Notes: generated by a model from the letters alone, not told the origin. Counted from the stretch's first letter, positions 44,637 to 53,686 are shown. The stretch: DNA of 64,000 nt from Coraliomargarita algicola (GCF_033878955.1 NZ_CP138858.1:682001-746000), one strand, 5' to 3'. A program made the numbers and translations.

Positions 44637-45521
44637 TTATTTGTATTCACACAAGGTGAAATACTCGCCGCTGTGTAGGTGTAGTTTACGATCGTCTTTA
44701 ACAAAGCGCTCAAGCAGCGCATCCCGCCCTGCCAGTGACTTTAATTCGCAATCATGCTGCTGAATGAAATCGGCCATTCGTTCGCTATCGATGCTCCATG
44801 CGATTGGCTCTCCAATCAGCTTTAAGTGATAATACAACAAACTTGGGATGGTATTTCTCTGGCTATTTCTCGGCTCCAGGGTCGAGAATAGAAACAGACT
44901 GCCCGCTCCGGTCAGCGCTCGGATGGACTTAAACAGAACATGCACCGCCTGCTCGGGCAAATACATCATCACCCCTTCGCAGATAAATAAGGTCTTACGC
45001 TCTGGCTCAAATCCGGCGAAATGACTCAGTTCGTGCTGCAGGGTCTGGTGCGCGAAGTCGACACTCAGAAAGTGCATATTAGACGCGCCCCCCGGATTCA
45101 GCCCCGCGACTTTGGCCTTCTGAGTGGCAGGATGGTCGATTTCAATGAAATTGACATGTGGATACCTTTTGTGAAATCGCCACGACAAGGTATCGAAGCC
45201 TGCGCCAAGCATGACCACTTGGGTGACGCTATCCTCTTCAATCGCCTGTTGGCTAATCGCTTCCACGTGCCGTTTGCGCAAAATATAATGCAGCGTAATG
45301 CCTGGCAAAACCAAGCGCTCACGAAACTTGACCGACCATGTAAACATCGGCGTAGCCAACTGTTTCAGGCGCTTGCGGCCCTCTTCAGTGCCCTGCAAGA
45401 TTTGTTGCCCCAGCTCGACCACCTCATCTTCAACTAAATAGCTATAAGGCGAGGCTTGGGCCACGTGTAAAATGCCCTGTAGCACGGTATATGCGGTGGA
45501 ACTGGCTTGATCATTCTTCAC
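44637..45521 (-). CDS. LCM-family class I SAM-dependent methyltransferase
   Basis: A 294-aa methyltransferase of the leucine carboxyl methyltransferase-like group. VTQVVMLGAGFDTLSWRFHK near 91-110 is SAM motif I with the family's GAGFDT. HVNFIEIDHPATQKAK follows, then ERKTLFICEGVMMYLPEQAV near 175-194, all typical. In bacteria this family methylates carboxyl or hydroxyl groups of polyketides, surface lipids and other small molecules. Its ATG overlaps the stop of the GNAT-cNMP gene by 4 nt, so the two are translated together, which hints at a common small-molecule product. No signal peptide is present, so it acts in the cytoplasm. The substrate is unknown. Confidence 0.9.
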   Translation of the reverse strand: MKNDQASSTAYTVLQGILHVAQASPYSYLVEDEVVELGQQILQGTEEGRKRLKQLATPMFTWSVKFRERLVLPGITLHYILRKRHVEAISQQAIEEDSVTQVVMLGAGFDTLSWRFHKRYPHVNFIEIDHPATQKAKVAGLNPGGASNMHFLSVDFAHQTLQHELSHFAGFEPERKTLFICEGVMMYLPEQAVHVLFKSIRALTGAGSLFLFSTLEPRNSQRNTIPSLLYYHLKLIGEPIAWSIDSERMADFIQQHDCELKSLAGRDALLERFVKDDRKLHLHSGEYFTLCEYK

Positions 45522-46717
45522 TGTGTCTGTTCTCCATAAAAGGTGATGCTTGTATCCGTATACTTGAGCTGACCTTCAAGCTGTAATTGATCCAAAAATG
45601 CAACCGTCTCCTCCAGCCGGGTGCTGGCCATATAAGCAAATGCAGTGGTCCTTATTTTTGCCTTAGAATCTTGTGGGGATTTATTCAAAGGCAGCGCATG
45701 TGCTTTAACTTTATTAAGGAAAAAATTGAGCCGATAATCAGTGGACCCATGGGCATAGGCAAAGGCGCGGTCATCGACATCACGCAGACGTTTACTTAAG
45801 ATCGAAAGCAAGCTGCGCAGGTATTCCGGATCATCGTGGGCCTTATCCCAAAAGGTCTTACGGTTGAGCACCACCAGTTCTGTATTCTTCGCGGCCGTGG
45901 CATCCGCCGATCTGGCTTGCTCATCTATCAAGGACAATTCACCAAACAGAGAGCCCGTGCTCAATGTAGCCAGGTTCAGCTGATCGTCCCCTTCCTTGCG
46001 GGAAATATCCACCGCACCTGCGCTGACAATATAAGCTTCGTCCCCCTGATCACCTTCACAAAAAATTGAATCTCCGGCGCTGAAGAGTAGGTCCTGAAAA
46101 CAGCCACTGAATCGTTCCAGCAAGTCGCTTTTGCCCACCATACCGCCGAAGGCCCATTGATAAATTCGCTCCAGCTCGCTGACCATCGGCACGATGTGCG
46201 CGCCTGCCGGCTCATACCAAAGCTCATCTTCGAGCGCTTCAAAGCCCATACGCCGGTACATACTCTGCGCCTCACTCCTTGCGGTTACAATAATATGGCT
46301 CACGCCCCACGAATGCCCGACATCACAACTTAGCTTAAACAAAGCTCGAAACAGATCCCTACGGTTACGCCACTTTTTAGCGATCGCCAGCATACCAGAA
46401 CAGCCCAACAAGGCCCGCTCGAGTCCCTGCGCCTGAGCTTGCTCGTTCGCACGTTCACGGTATTCACTAAAGTCGTAACTTTCGTCCGCCGGCAACAACA
46501 CCTCGCTATCAAAGTTCGTACGCATAGTGCCCACAGGGGTCGCCCCCTCGTAAGCAATAATATTAGCGGTATTCGGCAGGGCATCAAATTGATCAATAAT
46601 GATGTCTCCACTCACACTGCCATAAAGCCCTTCTTCGACCACATAAACCTGATAGCGCAGGCGATAGACATCACTGAGTTCTTTGGCAGTAGTCGCCACT
46701 TTGATTCGAATAGACAT
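45518..46717 (-). CDS. GNAT-like acyltransferase fused to cyclic-nucleotide-binding domain
   Basis: A 399-aa two-domain protein. Residues about 1-195 resemble N-acyl amino acid synthases and autoinducer-synthase-like GNATs (SDVYRLRYQVYVVEEGLYG at 14-32; LLGCSGMLAIAKKWRNRRDL; VGHSWGVSHIIVTARSEAQS). Residues about 205-320 form a cNMP-binding domain (GDSIFCEGDQGDEAYIVSAG; LSTGSLFGELSLIDEQARSA). A helical tail follows (to 399). The second domain probably makes the acyltransferase respond to cAMP or cGMP. It is the first gene of a unit with the LCM methyltransferase, so a methylated acyl compound, possibly a signal, is one reading. Upstream, about 225 bp to the LysR remnant hold no gene I can see. 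Confidence 0.82.
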   Translation of the reverse strand: MSIRIKVATTAKELSDVYRLRYQVYVVEEGLYGSVSGDIIIDQFDALPNTANIIAYEGATPVGTMRTNFDSEVLLPADESYDFSEYRERANEQAQAQGLERALLGCSGMLAIAKKWRNRRDLFRALFKLSCDVGHSWGVSHIIVTARSEAQSMYRRMGFEALEDELWYEPAGAHIVPMVSELERIYQWAFGGMVGKSDLLERFSGCFQDLLFSAGDSIFCEGDQGDEAYIVSAGAVDISRKEGDDQLNLATLSTGSLFGELSLIDEQARSADATAAKNTELVVLNRKTFWDKAHDDPEYLRSLLSILSKRLRDVDDRAFAYAHGSTDYRLNFFLNKVKAHALPLNKSPQDSKAKIRTTAFAYMASTRLEETVAFLDQLQLEGQLKYTDTSITFYGEQTQ

Positions 46718-46941
46718 AGGCCATTAATAACGCAGACGAATCGTGACTATTACGAGTGCTGCGGACTGAGGGTGAAAGGTAGGTAGACAAGACTATTGAA
46801 GAATGAGTCGATAAAAGTAAAAGATGAAACGCAAAAAAAATAGATCCCGAATCGCCTCGGTAGGACTAAGCGGCAGTATCATGAATGGACCACAGCATAC
46901 ATCATTACCCGCATGCATAAATAAAGCCGCAGGTATCTCAG

Positions 46942-47169
46942 CTAAGCCTCGATGTCCTGCCTGGCTTGTAAAGTGAGCGCCACAAAGGCCTCGACTGCCG
47001 GTTGAGGCGCCTCCGCCCGGTAGTGTAGTTCAGTCGCAATGGACAAGTTTTGCGGACGCAGTGGGATAAAAACACAGCCTGCGGTAAACAGGCGTCGCAC
47101 ACAGCTCGGCACGATCGAGACTCCAAGCCCGGCAGCCATCATCGCAGCCGTGATGGGCATCTTGCTCAA
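46942..47169 (-). pseudogene. LysR-type regulator remnant (C-terminal end only)
   Basis: About 70 C-terminal residues of a LysR effector domain remain: MMAAGLGVSIVPSCVRRLFT, CVFIPLRPQNLSIATELHYR and EAFVALTLQ. The DNA-binding domain and most of the effector domain (roughly 220 residues) are missing. The homology ends abruptly near 47160, where the plus strand switches to homology with an MFS transporter. The short frame cannot encode a working regulator. It reads away from the MFS remnant, the arrangement expected if a divergent LysR/MFS pair lost both 5' ends in one deletion. Confidence 0.68.
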
Positions 47170-47622
47170 AGTTTACCTACCAGCAAGCACGCCCACCGCC
47201 CAAATGAGGTATCCGCAACTGATCGGATCCATGTTTAGCTTATTTCAGCAGCATCGCTCCTTGCGGGATTCTGCCATCACGGGCGCGCTTTGGTTTGCCG
47301 CACTCAATGCCATGCGGACGACACTGGCGATTCACGTCATGGACGCACCGATGGCTTACACGGTGCAACAAGCAGACTTGTTTGGCCTAGTCGGTCTAGC
47401 TGGCATCTTCGGCGCGAGATTGTCGGGTCGCTTCGTGCACACACTGGGCTCGCGCAACTTAATCACCAGCGGCCTAGTCCTCATCCTGTTCGCCTTCGCC
47501 GTGCGAGTGCTCTGGGGAAATACCTTAATCGGCGAGGCATGGCACTCTTTGGCAGCGCCCTAATTGCCGCCGCATTAGTGCAACATTTGCTCAGCTATAA
47601 ACACCATGCCCGCAGATACTAG
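47160..47622 (+). pseudogene. MFS transporter remnant (C-terminal half), frameshifted near the end
   Basis: From about 47160 the plus strand reads as the second half of a sugar- or drug-type MFS permease: LLKVYLPASTPTAQMRYPQL, SLRDSAITGALWFAALNAMR, VGLAGIFGARLSGRFVHTLG, RNLITSGLVLILFAFAVRVL. This frame stops at 47563 after GEAWHSLAAP. The likely C-terminus GMALFGSALIAAALVQHLLS continues in another frame to 47622, with a probable internal loss of one or two helices around 47540. The first six helices are absent. Any translation from the upstream ATG at 47039 would run antisense through the LysR remnant, so it is not a real gene start. Confidence 0.7.
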
Positions 47623-47769
47623 CTTGGTGCGACCAATCAGTATAAGCGTACAACTGCATACTTGTGGAAGCTGACAGTTACATTACAACCTTCGAGGCGA
47701 TTGACGACATCTATCAAAACATCTAAAAAAAACGGCACCTTCTTGCGATAAGCATGCAATGAAGTCCAC

Positions 47770-48840
47770 TTAACCAGCGTTAATCAGTTTCAGCGAACCT
47801 GAATTCCACTCATCACAATATTCAAAACAGTATAAGACCATGATAGCAGCCAACATATCCCCGATCGGATGTGATTGAGCCGACAAGCGAACGCCATGGT
47901 GTTCCTGAATTGACAAAGCTCCATTGAACGAAAACCCACCATCCTCCTTGCGATAATTACTGAGCAGCACTGAAGCCAAACGATTCCCAGCGGCAACGAT
48001 TTCTACATGCCTATAGCGGCCTTCCAATTGTAAATCAAGTTCTCGTAGAACCCACAATGAATCCCAATTAAAACACATATTGCTCATGGCCCCAAATTCT
48101 CCATTCTCATTCTGTAGCAGTAGTGTAGAATCAATGGCTTTTTCTGCGTGCGGAACAACACGTCCGGCGTCCAAATACCCAAACATCAGCTTAAATAAAC
48201 CCGCCATCCCGACCGATGCATCCTTACAGCCTAAACGCAGTGGAAAGCCCGTCTCGGGGTCTAACAAATGTTGTTCCACCGCTTGAAACATCCCATCTAA
48301 AGCGGCTCGATCCGCTTCACTTTTTTCGAGATTCGCCGTCTTGAGAAATGCGGAAATGGCACGCGACCAACTCTCACCATGCATCCAAGGATTACTCCAA
48401 TCCAAAGATAGGGTCCACGCGTAGGTGTCCACCTCTCTCAAATTGACAAACTGGGCTTTAACTTCAGGAAAATCCGGACGAGAATGTAGGTATTCAATCG
48501 CCTCCAAAGCGACTCCATTGCGCTGCCCCCAAATCGATTCCCAACTATGGCTGCCTATGCGATCTGCTTCCAACTCTAGCGGGTCGCGGAAAAGACCGTC
48601 GCTCGAATCCTGACAACTTTTAAAATATTCAACTGCTTCGCGGCGCTGTGCCGCGGAGATTTGATCCAGTAGCCCTAAGCGGTGCAGAATCTTTATCGCA
48701 ATTCCAGAAGCATTCAGCGCATACGGGCGCTCCATCATCGAATGATACTTCCACCGCCCCCAGCCAGCTTCCTCATAACGAACCGATTCCATCCAATCGA
48801 GCAACCCACCTCGAATCTCACTAATATAGCTTTGCATCAT
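47770..48840 (-). CDS. Predicted alpha/alpha-toroid protein of unknown function
   Basis: I do not recognise the family by name. The 356-aa protein has no signal peptide or membrane helix and is rich in paired helices with aromatic/Gly turns (RPYALNASGIAIKILHRLGL; DSSDGLFRDPLELEADRIGS; WGQRNGVALEAIEYLH; DWSNPWMHGESWSRAISAFL; MSNMCFNWDSLWVLRELD). That pattern resembles alpha/alpha-barrel glycan enzymes or prenyltransferase-like toroids. It is the last gene of the minus-strand run pseudopilin / GH71-like / LamG / this gene, starting 12 bp after the LamG stop. A cytoplasmic glycan-processing role fits the context, but no catalytic residue can be named. The 147-bp gap to the MFS remnant contains an A8 run (47725-47732). 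Confidence 0.62.
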   Translation of the reverse strand: MMQSYISEIRGGLLDWMESVRYEEAGWGRWKYHSMMERPYALNASGIAIKILHRLGLLDQISAAQRREAVEYFKSCQDSSDGLFRDPLELEADRIGSHSWESIWGQRNGVALEAIEYLHSRPDFPEVKAQFVNLREVDTYAWTLSLDWSNPWMHGESWSRAISAFLKTANLEKSEADRAALDGMFQAVEQHLLDPETGFPLRLGCKDASVGMAGLFKLMFGYLDAGRVVPHAEKAIDSTLLLQNENGEFGAMSNMCFNWDSLWVLRELDLQLEGRYRHVEIVAAGNRLASVLLSNYRKEDGGFSFNGALSIQEHHGVRLSAQSHPIGDMLAAIMVLYCFEYCDEWNSGSLKLINAG

Positions 48841-48852
48841 TCTAAGATTCGC

Positions 48853-49611
48853 CTATATCTCGGACATCAAGAAAGTCTCAGTATCGAGAGCTCCATCGTA
48901 AATCTTGAAGCCGGCAATACTACCTGAGAAAGGACTACTTTTTCCGTGTGGGTTGATTCCGACAGCAGTCCCCTGCCATTGAATAACAAGATCGCCATTG
49001 AGTGCTCTGGGTTTCGCCCCAATCAATACCGCATCACTTTGCCGCGCTGGCACACGCACAAGTTGAACATTCCCATCATGAATTGAGAGCATGGCATGCT
49101 GCCAAACACCCGCTTCCACTCGCCCCGGCGTATCCACATAAACCCAACGCTCGCGATCACCGCTGCGCACCCGAACCATCGAGTAGAGCTTCCCTTTTTC
49201 TTTGAGTCCCAAAATCAAACCAGACGCATTCCCAACGATAAATTGCTCTTTTCCTCCTGTGCCATCCCATTTAAACCAAAACTCCAATGCCAAGTCTGGG
49301 CTTGCGTCCAGCACCTGGCAGGGAATCTCAAGCCAATGACTCCTGCTTCCATCGAAACGCAATGGATGCCGCACCGAACCGATTGCATCGGGTAAAAACT
49401 CAGGCACCTCTCTCGACTCTAAATACACTAATTTAGCATCGCCCCCCATTCCCGTTCGATCTGAAAATTTGCCGCGTGAATAAGCTCCTTCATCAAAGTG
49501 CCAATCGCCAACGAGATCTGCGGCATACGTATTCTCCGACACAGAAGATATCAAAATCGCCGCTAGAAAAAGCGGGGTTCGCAGACTAAGCATTAAGCTG
49601 TTTAATTTCAT
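48853..49611 (-). CDS. Secreted LamG-domain protein
   Basis: A 252-aa protein consisting of a signal peptide (to about residue 30, ending ENTYA) and one LamG/concanavalin-like domain: LVGDWHFDEGAYSRGKFSDR at the start, LALEFWFKWDGTGGKEQFIV, AGVWQHAMLSIHDGNVQLVR and SGSIAGFKIYDGALDTETFL at the end. It probably binds a polysaccharide and has no catalytic domain. It starts 1 bp after the stop of the GH71-like gene, so the two are surely co-transcribed. A downstream ATG at 49593 is an alternative start with a shorter signal peptide. Confidence 0.85.
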   Translation of the reverse strand: MKLNSLMLSLRTPLFLAAILISSVSENTYAADLVGDWHFDEGAYSRGKFSDRTGMGGDAKLVYLESREVPEFLPDAIGSVRHPLRFDGSRSHWLEIPCQVLDASPDLALEFWFKWDGTGGKEQFIVGNASGLILGLKEKGKLYSMVRVRSGDRERWVYVDTPGRVEAGVWQHAMLSIHDGNVQLVRVPARQSDAVLIGAKPRALNGDLVIQWQGTAVGINPHGKSSPFSGSIAGFKIYDGALDTETFLMSEI

Positions 49612-49612
49612 A

Positions 49613-52060
49613 TTAATCTAGTAGTTTAAAGTCATCCGGATCGAGCACATTTGCGGTTACAGATAACCCCGCGAGATCCCCCCGATAGAAGTGAGAAAAT
49701 TGTAAATACTCCATATGCTTACACCCAATCACAGGGATAGAATTAATCGATCGGAGCGTTACGCGAAGGGCCTTCTCTCCCACGAACTCGCCATTCACAT
49801 ATAAGCGCATGGTTGAACCATCATACACGGCAGCGACATGGCTCCATGCATCGATTGCGAGCGGTTCACTCGAATAGCACCTGAATAAGCCTCGTTGACT
49901 AAACAACTTACCATCGGCAGAGACTCCAAAATCGAACCCTCGATTTTGATCAGATAGAATATAGCCTGCAGACGTTTGTTGCTCAGGACGCACCCAAGCC
50001 TCTACCGTCACCACACCATGCGGGAAGCCTCGAACCTGAAGAAGTACTCGATCATCCTCTCCATCAAAGTGGTAGTAGCGCTCGTGCCCACGTGGAAGTG
50101 CTGCATCAGTTAATACGGAAGGAACCGCCTCAGGAACAGAAACGCCCCACTTGCGACCTCCACCTAGCGTCGCAATATTCCACCCCGCAATGTCGCGGGG
50201 ATAAACCGCGTTCTCGTCATCCATCGGCAGATTGAATCCATAGATTTCTTCTTCAGGAACTTGCAGGGTCTTAACCTCCGCGGTGAACATCGCCTTCCCC
50301 CAGCTTTCATCAAAATCGCCCTCTCGTAAAAGTCCTGGCAGTGTCACCAGCTCATCTTCATCGGACTCAGCAAGACGAGTCGATTTAATCGCGAGCGGCT
50401 GCGACCAAAGATATCGACCGTCAGCCCGAGTCAGCCGCAAGACATACAGATCTATTGGCTGATCAGCCGGTCGCGGATCTAAAGTGAAATCAATGGCCAC
50501 CTTCGTCTCCTTGAAACTTACGATCTCTTTTGCAGAAACAACACGTCCATTACAAAGCAACTCTGCCTTACCGACCCAACTCCAAGTATCAAAACTACTC
50601 GAAAACTTCAATTCACTCCCCGACGACTCCACTCGTAAGGATAATGGATCTAACAGGTCCCCTAAATCGACACGCACCGTGCGGTAATCGCACATGACAC
50701 CCGGACGCACCACTACGGGGTATAACTCTCGCCATTCCAGACTCTCCAACGACTCCCCAGTCGCTTCATCCGCAACAGCGGTCCAGATCCGCATGTAACG
50801 CGGGGAATCCAAACCAGGATGCGTCAGACGATATGTCATCACAGTGTGTTCCTGCGATGACAGCTCCAGCGGTGAAAAAGCTTTAATTAAATTACCATCT
50901 AAATCAGTGATCTTCGTATAACAAACCTGCGCAGGAGTCGTATATGGAAAAGCTTGAAGCTCAATTGTCCAATCGTCACCCAGACGAACCTCATTCTTAT
51001 AGCTTGCAAACACTTGCGGCGGACGTGGCGGCGCAACTTCCCCACGCCAGAGACGAATATATTCGCGATTAATTTTTAAGAGCGCACCTGGATCCCATTC
51101 GGAAGGTTCAAAATGCGTGTTCTCAATATAATCGTTCCAAGTAGTTAGGCATACCCAATCGGCCTCTTCCGCGATGGCAGACTCCCAGTTATCCCGAAGC
51201 GTGCCTGTGCCAAAAAATGGACGATAAAAAGCATTGTGTGAGCCGTTGTAACCTTGGGTAATACCGGCGACAAGCAGACCACTATCAGAACGTCCAGCTC
51301 GCGCTAGCGCCTCACGCCCATTCGACAAGCGTAGATCCATATTCTCCCGTGAGATTCCGTTACTACCAAAATCATATAAGCCGTCAAATGCAGTTAAATA
51401 GCGATCAATCAAATCGCGATCATCCCATAAAGTGCCTTCGCGTTGCGGTTGAACCAGCCAGTAGGCCTCATGTCCCTTCGCCTTCAATTGCTGCACGATT
51501 TCTTCACAATCCTCCGGGGAACGCCGCGGGTGGTAGATAAAAACTACTGGCTTTCCATCAATGTAACTATTGTTGGGGTGCGTCCCCCACTTTTCGAAAT
51601 ACTGTGCCATATGCTCCACCACTTCTTCAACAGGAAGACGCGCACCAAAACCATCCACGCACAGTGAGATTTTAAAGGGCAAGCCCTCGGCCGCCCGATA
51701 CATGCGATTCATTGACCCCGCATATGCATTGGGATGCATAATATTCACCGTAAAACCATCGATGCCATACTGCATCGCAGAGAGGATTTGAGTGCGTGTC
51801 GTGCTCGTCAGCCCCTCATTTGCACTCGTTAACGGGCTCCCCAAGTTGGATCGGTCATCCAGGCGACGCCAACCCACATTGAAATTGTCTCGATAGTCAG
51901 TAAAGTTAAACCCCCACGCAATGTAATGGGCCCATACCATTTTAGCCGATCGTCCATCACCACCAAAGGATGCCTCCTCATTGGCATGCAGAAAAGTTCC
52001 GCCTCCAAGTAGCATCGCTCCGAACAGGAAGCACCATTTTATACAATTCATTCTTTTCAT
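49613..52060 (-). CDS. GH71/GH99-like secreted glycoside hydrolase with C-terminal LamG domain
   Basis: An 815-aa protein from ATG 52060; a GTG at 52072 is possible but less likely. The signal peptide ends near residue 27 (FLHA). The catalytic (beta/alpha)8 domain spans about 35-340: KMVWAHYIAWGFNFTDYRDN, TQILSAMQYGIDGFTVNIMH, YIDGKPVVFIYHPRR, DWVCLTTWNDYIENTHFEPS. The TTWNDY-E motif recalls GH71 endo-1,3-alpha-glucanases and related GH99 enzymes. A beta-sandwich middle (about 350-600) is followed by a LamG domain at about 650-810 (GVVTVEAWVRPEQQTSAGYI; AWSHVAAVYDGSTMRLYVNG). It should cleave an alpha-linked polysaccharide outside the cytoplasm. It lies 12 bp from the pseudopilin stop. Exact family and substrate are open. 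Confidence 0.72.
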   Translation of the reverse strand: MKRMNCIKWCFLFGAMLLGGGTFLHANEEASFGGDGRSAKMVWAHYIAWGFNFTDYRDNFNVGWRRLDDRSNLGSPLTSANEGLTSTTRTQILSAMQYGIDGFTVNIMHPNAYAGSMNRMYRAAEGLPFKISLCVDGFGARLPVEEVVEHMAQYFEKWGTHPNNSYIDGKPVVFIYHPRRSPEDCEEIVQQLKAKGHEAYWLVQPQREGTLWDDRDLIDRYLTAFDGLYDFGSNGISRENMDLRLSNGREALARAGRSDSGLLVAGITQGYNGSHNAFYRPFFGTGTLRDNWESAIAEEADWVCLTTWNDYIENTHFEPSEWDPGALLKINREYIRLWRGEVAPPRPPQVFASYKNEVRLGDDWTIELQAFPYTTPAQVCYTKITDLDGNLIKAFSPLELSSQEHTVMTYRLTHPGLDSPRYMRIWTAVADEATGESLESLEWRELYPVVVRPGVMCDYRTVRVDLGDLLDPLSLRVESSGSELKFSSSFDTWSWVGKAELLCNGRVVSAKEIVSFKETKVAIDFTLDPRPADQPIDLYVLRLTRADGRYLWSQPLAIKSTRLAESDEDELVTLPGLLREGDFDESWGKAMFTAEVKTLQVPEEEIYGFNLPMDDENAVYPRDIAGWNIATLGGGRKWGVSVPEAVPSVLTDAALPRGHERYYHFDGEDDRVLLQVRGFPHGVVTVEAWVRPEQQTSAGYILSDQNRGFDFGVSADGKLFSQRGLFRCYSSEPLAIDAWSHVAAVYDGSTMRLYVNGEFVGEKALRVTLRSINSIPVIGCKHMEYLQFSHFYRGDLAGLSVTANVLDPDDFKLLD

Positions 52061-52072
52061 TTTAAATTTCAC

Positions 52073-52819
52073 TTATTTTTCCACATGCCACAGGTCACGT
52101 GGCCCCCAGTCGCGATACTGCAAATCCTGCAACTGCGCTGTATCTTCAAACCACTCGAGATGCCCATCGGCATAGATAATATTGGCGGCACCATCCCCGT
52201 GAGTGCCTGCACTGTTTCCACCTCCTGACGTCCGGTCGCGAATCGAACCAGGCACCATATCAAACTGTATATTTTGAAAAGGATACCGGCCGGACTCAGA
52301 CCAAACTCCATCGGCGATTAGGATAGTTCGCGCAGGGTGTGTCACATTGATGGGAGACACGGGCGGTTTATTCGTCCACGGCGCAATCCCAGCAAAGTAG
52401 TTACTGAAGCCATAACTGGCTGCCTTTCTAGCCTCAGGCGCATCTGGGAATTGACGAACACGTGCGGGACAGATAAAAACGCTCTTCCCATCATAAGCAC
52501 CCCCATATGGTAAGCCTTCGTTGATCGGCAAAAATCCATCCAACTTTTTCGCCCAAACACCCGAAGGCTGACTGCCCGCCGTTGCATTCATATTCGGATA
52601 GCTGCCATATTGCTGAGTGAATAACTCGACACCAATATAAATTTGCCGCAGGTTGGAAGCACATGAAGTTTTCTCTGCAGACATACGAACCCCAGAGACC
52701 ACTGGAATCAGTATTCCAGCTAAGACTCCAATTACAGCAATCACTACAAGTAACTCGATAAGAGTGAAAGCACTCGACACATCTTGGCGACGAGGAACAC
52801 AAATAGAATAAAACCTCAT
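52073..52819 (-). CDS. Type II pseudopilin-like protein (prepilin signal, H-X-DG type)
   Basis: A 248-aa pseudopilin of the kind abundant in Planctomycetes and Verrucomicrobiota. The prepilin cleavage/methylation motif SAFTLIELLVVIAVIGVLAG lies at residues 16-35, followed by an amphipathic helix (CASNLRQIYIGVELFTQQYG). The C-terminus has HGDGAANIIYADGHLEW, a variant of the H-X9-DG motif with one extra residue. The mature protein is held by a type II secretion/pilus-like apparatus and may help export the neighbouring hydrolase. It heads a four-gene minus-strand run. A 117-bp gap separates it from the PEP-CTERM gene upstream. The single-ATPase gene at 31470 could act on it, but this is inference. 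Confidence 0.9.
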   Translation of the reverse strand: MRFYSICVPRRQDVSSAFTLIELLVVIAVIGVLAGILIPVVSGVRMSAEKTSCASNLRQIYIGVELFTQQYGSYPNMNATAGSQPSGVWAKKLDGFLPINEGLPYGGAYDGKSVFICPARVRQFPDAPEARKAASYGFSNYFAGIAPWTNKPPVSPINVTHPARTILIADGVWSESGRYPFQNIQFDMVPGSIRDRTSGGGNSAGTHGDGAANIIYADGHLEWFEDTAQLQDLQYRDWGPRDLWHVEK

Positions 52820-52936
52820 ACTTTAATATAGATCGTCAAATAGAATGCCTGAAAGCGCCCCGATAGGCACAATCAATCAGACGTCAGGAAAAACACCGAC
52901 GCAAACTTAGCCGCAGCGAATCTAAGCAGGCTGCCC

Positions 52937-53602
52937 CTATTTCAAGAAGCGAGAGCGCCCCCCGAGACAATACACGATAGCCATCGCTCCCAGAATTAAA
53001 GAAGCACTATTCGGCTCTGGAACTGCTGCGACATTGATGGCCCACTGCGTCCCCACACTGCCACTACCATCCATAGTGATAGTTAAGTCACTCAAACCTG
53101 AAATATCGAAGATCGAATACGGATCATTCTCATTGGTCCCTTCTCCGGTAAACAATCCACTAATCGTATTATATGTGCCATAGCCGGCATCGAGCGCTTC
53201 ATTCGTGTCATCATCAGCTGTACCCAAATAACTAATGGAGCTGATTCCACTCGTCGAAGAGAATGTCCACGTTTCGAAGCTTTCAACATCTCGCAACATC
53301 AGCAGCACCTGATTCTGAGCTCCCGGATCGGAGAATGTCAGCGTCCACGCCTGATCTGTTGTGGCTGAAATACGATCAACAGTATCATCACCGCCCAAAA
53401 CACTAATCAACTGAGGATTTAACAAGGTCTCCGTGGTAAATGGAGTTAGCAAACCACTTGTGATATTGATTGTAACACCTTCTTCAACTGCAGATCCAGA
53501 TGAAAGATTTACATTGGCAGCATTTACAGAACTACAGGCGAGTGAAAGGCCCAAAGTAGCTGCGAAAAGTGTAGTGGTAACATTTAGTTTGTTCATAATC
53601 AT
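52937..53602 (-). CDS. PEP-CTERM sorting domain protein
   Basis: A 221-aa secreted protein: signal peptide at residues 1-28 (ends SSVNA), a Thr/Ser/Asp-rich beta-sheet body, and a C-terminal PEP-CTERM signal with VPEPNSASLILGAMAIVYCL followed by GGRSRFLK. The basic end has only scattered Arg/Lys, but the three-part pattern is kept. It is divergent from the AraC gene (84-bp gap) and precedes the pseudopilin/GH71-like run on the same strand. No exosortase is present in the window. It is probably a surface or matrix protein under AraC control. Confidence 0.87.
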   Translation of the reverse strand: MIMNKLNVTTTLFAATLGLSLACSSVNAANVNLSSGSAVEEGVTINITSGLLTPFTTETLLNPQLISVLGGDDTVDRISATTDQAWTLTFSDPGAQNQVLLMLRDVESFETWTFSSTSGISSISYLGTADDDTNEALDAGYGTYNTISGLFTGEGTNENDPYSIFDISGLSDLTITMDGSGSVGTQWAINVAAVPEPNSASLILGAMAIVYCLGGRSRFLK

Positions 53603-53656
53603 TTTATTATTTGGTTGGGGTTAGTAATAACTCAGACAGTGGCACTAAAGTCATGC

Positions 53657-53683
53657 ATGCGTAAAGATTTTGCAGATGCGTGA
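53657..53683. repeat. Direct repeat ATGCGTRA x2, possible AraC binding sites
   Basis: ATGCGTAA (53657-53664) and ATGCGTGA (53676-53683) are repeated with 19-bp spacing in the 84-bp gap between the PEP-CTERM gene and the divergent AraC gene. AraC-family proteins typically bind two direct half-sites about two helical turns apart. The second copy ends 4 bp before the ATG at 53687, so the regulator might start at 53765 instead. Confidence 0.35.
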
Positions 53684-53686
53684 TCC

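Noticed and set aside
47039..47160. Upstream part of the 174-codon frame leading into the MFS remnant
   Set aside because: It runs antisense through the LysR remnant and is not MFS-like; only the part after about 47160 has transporter character.
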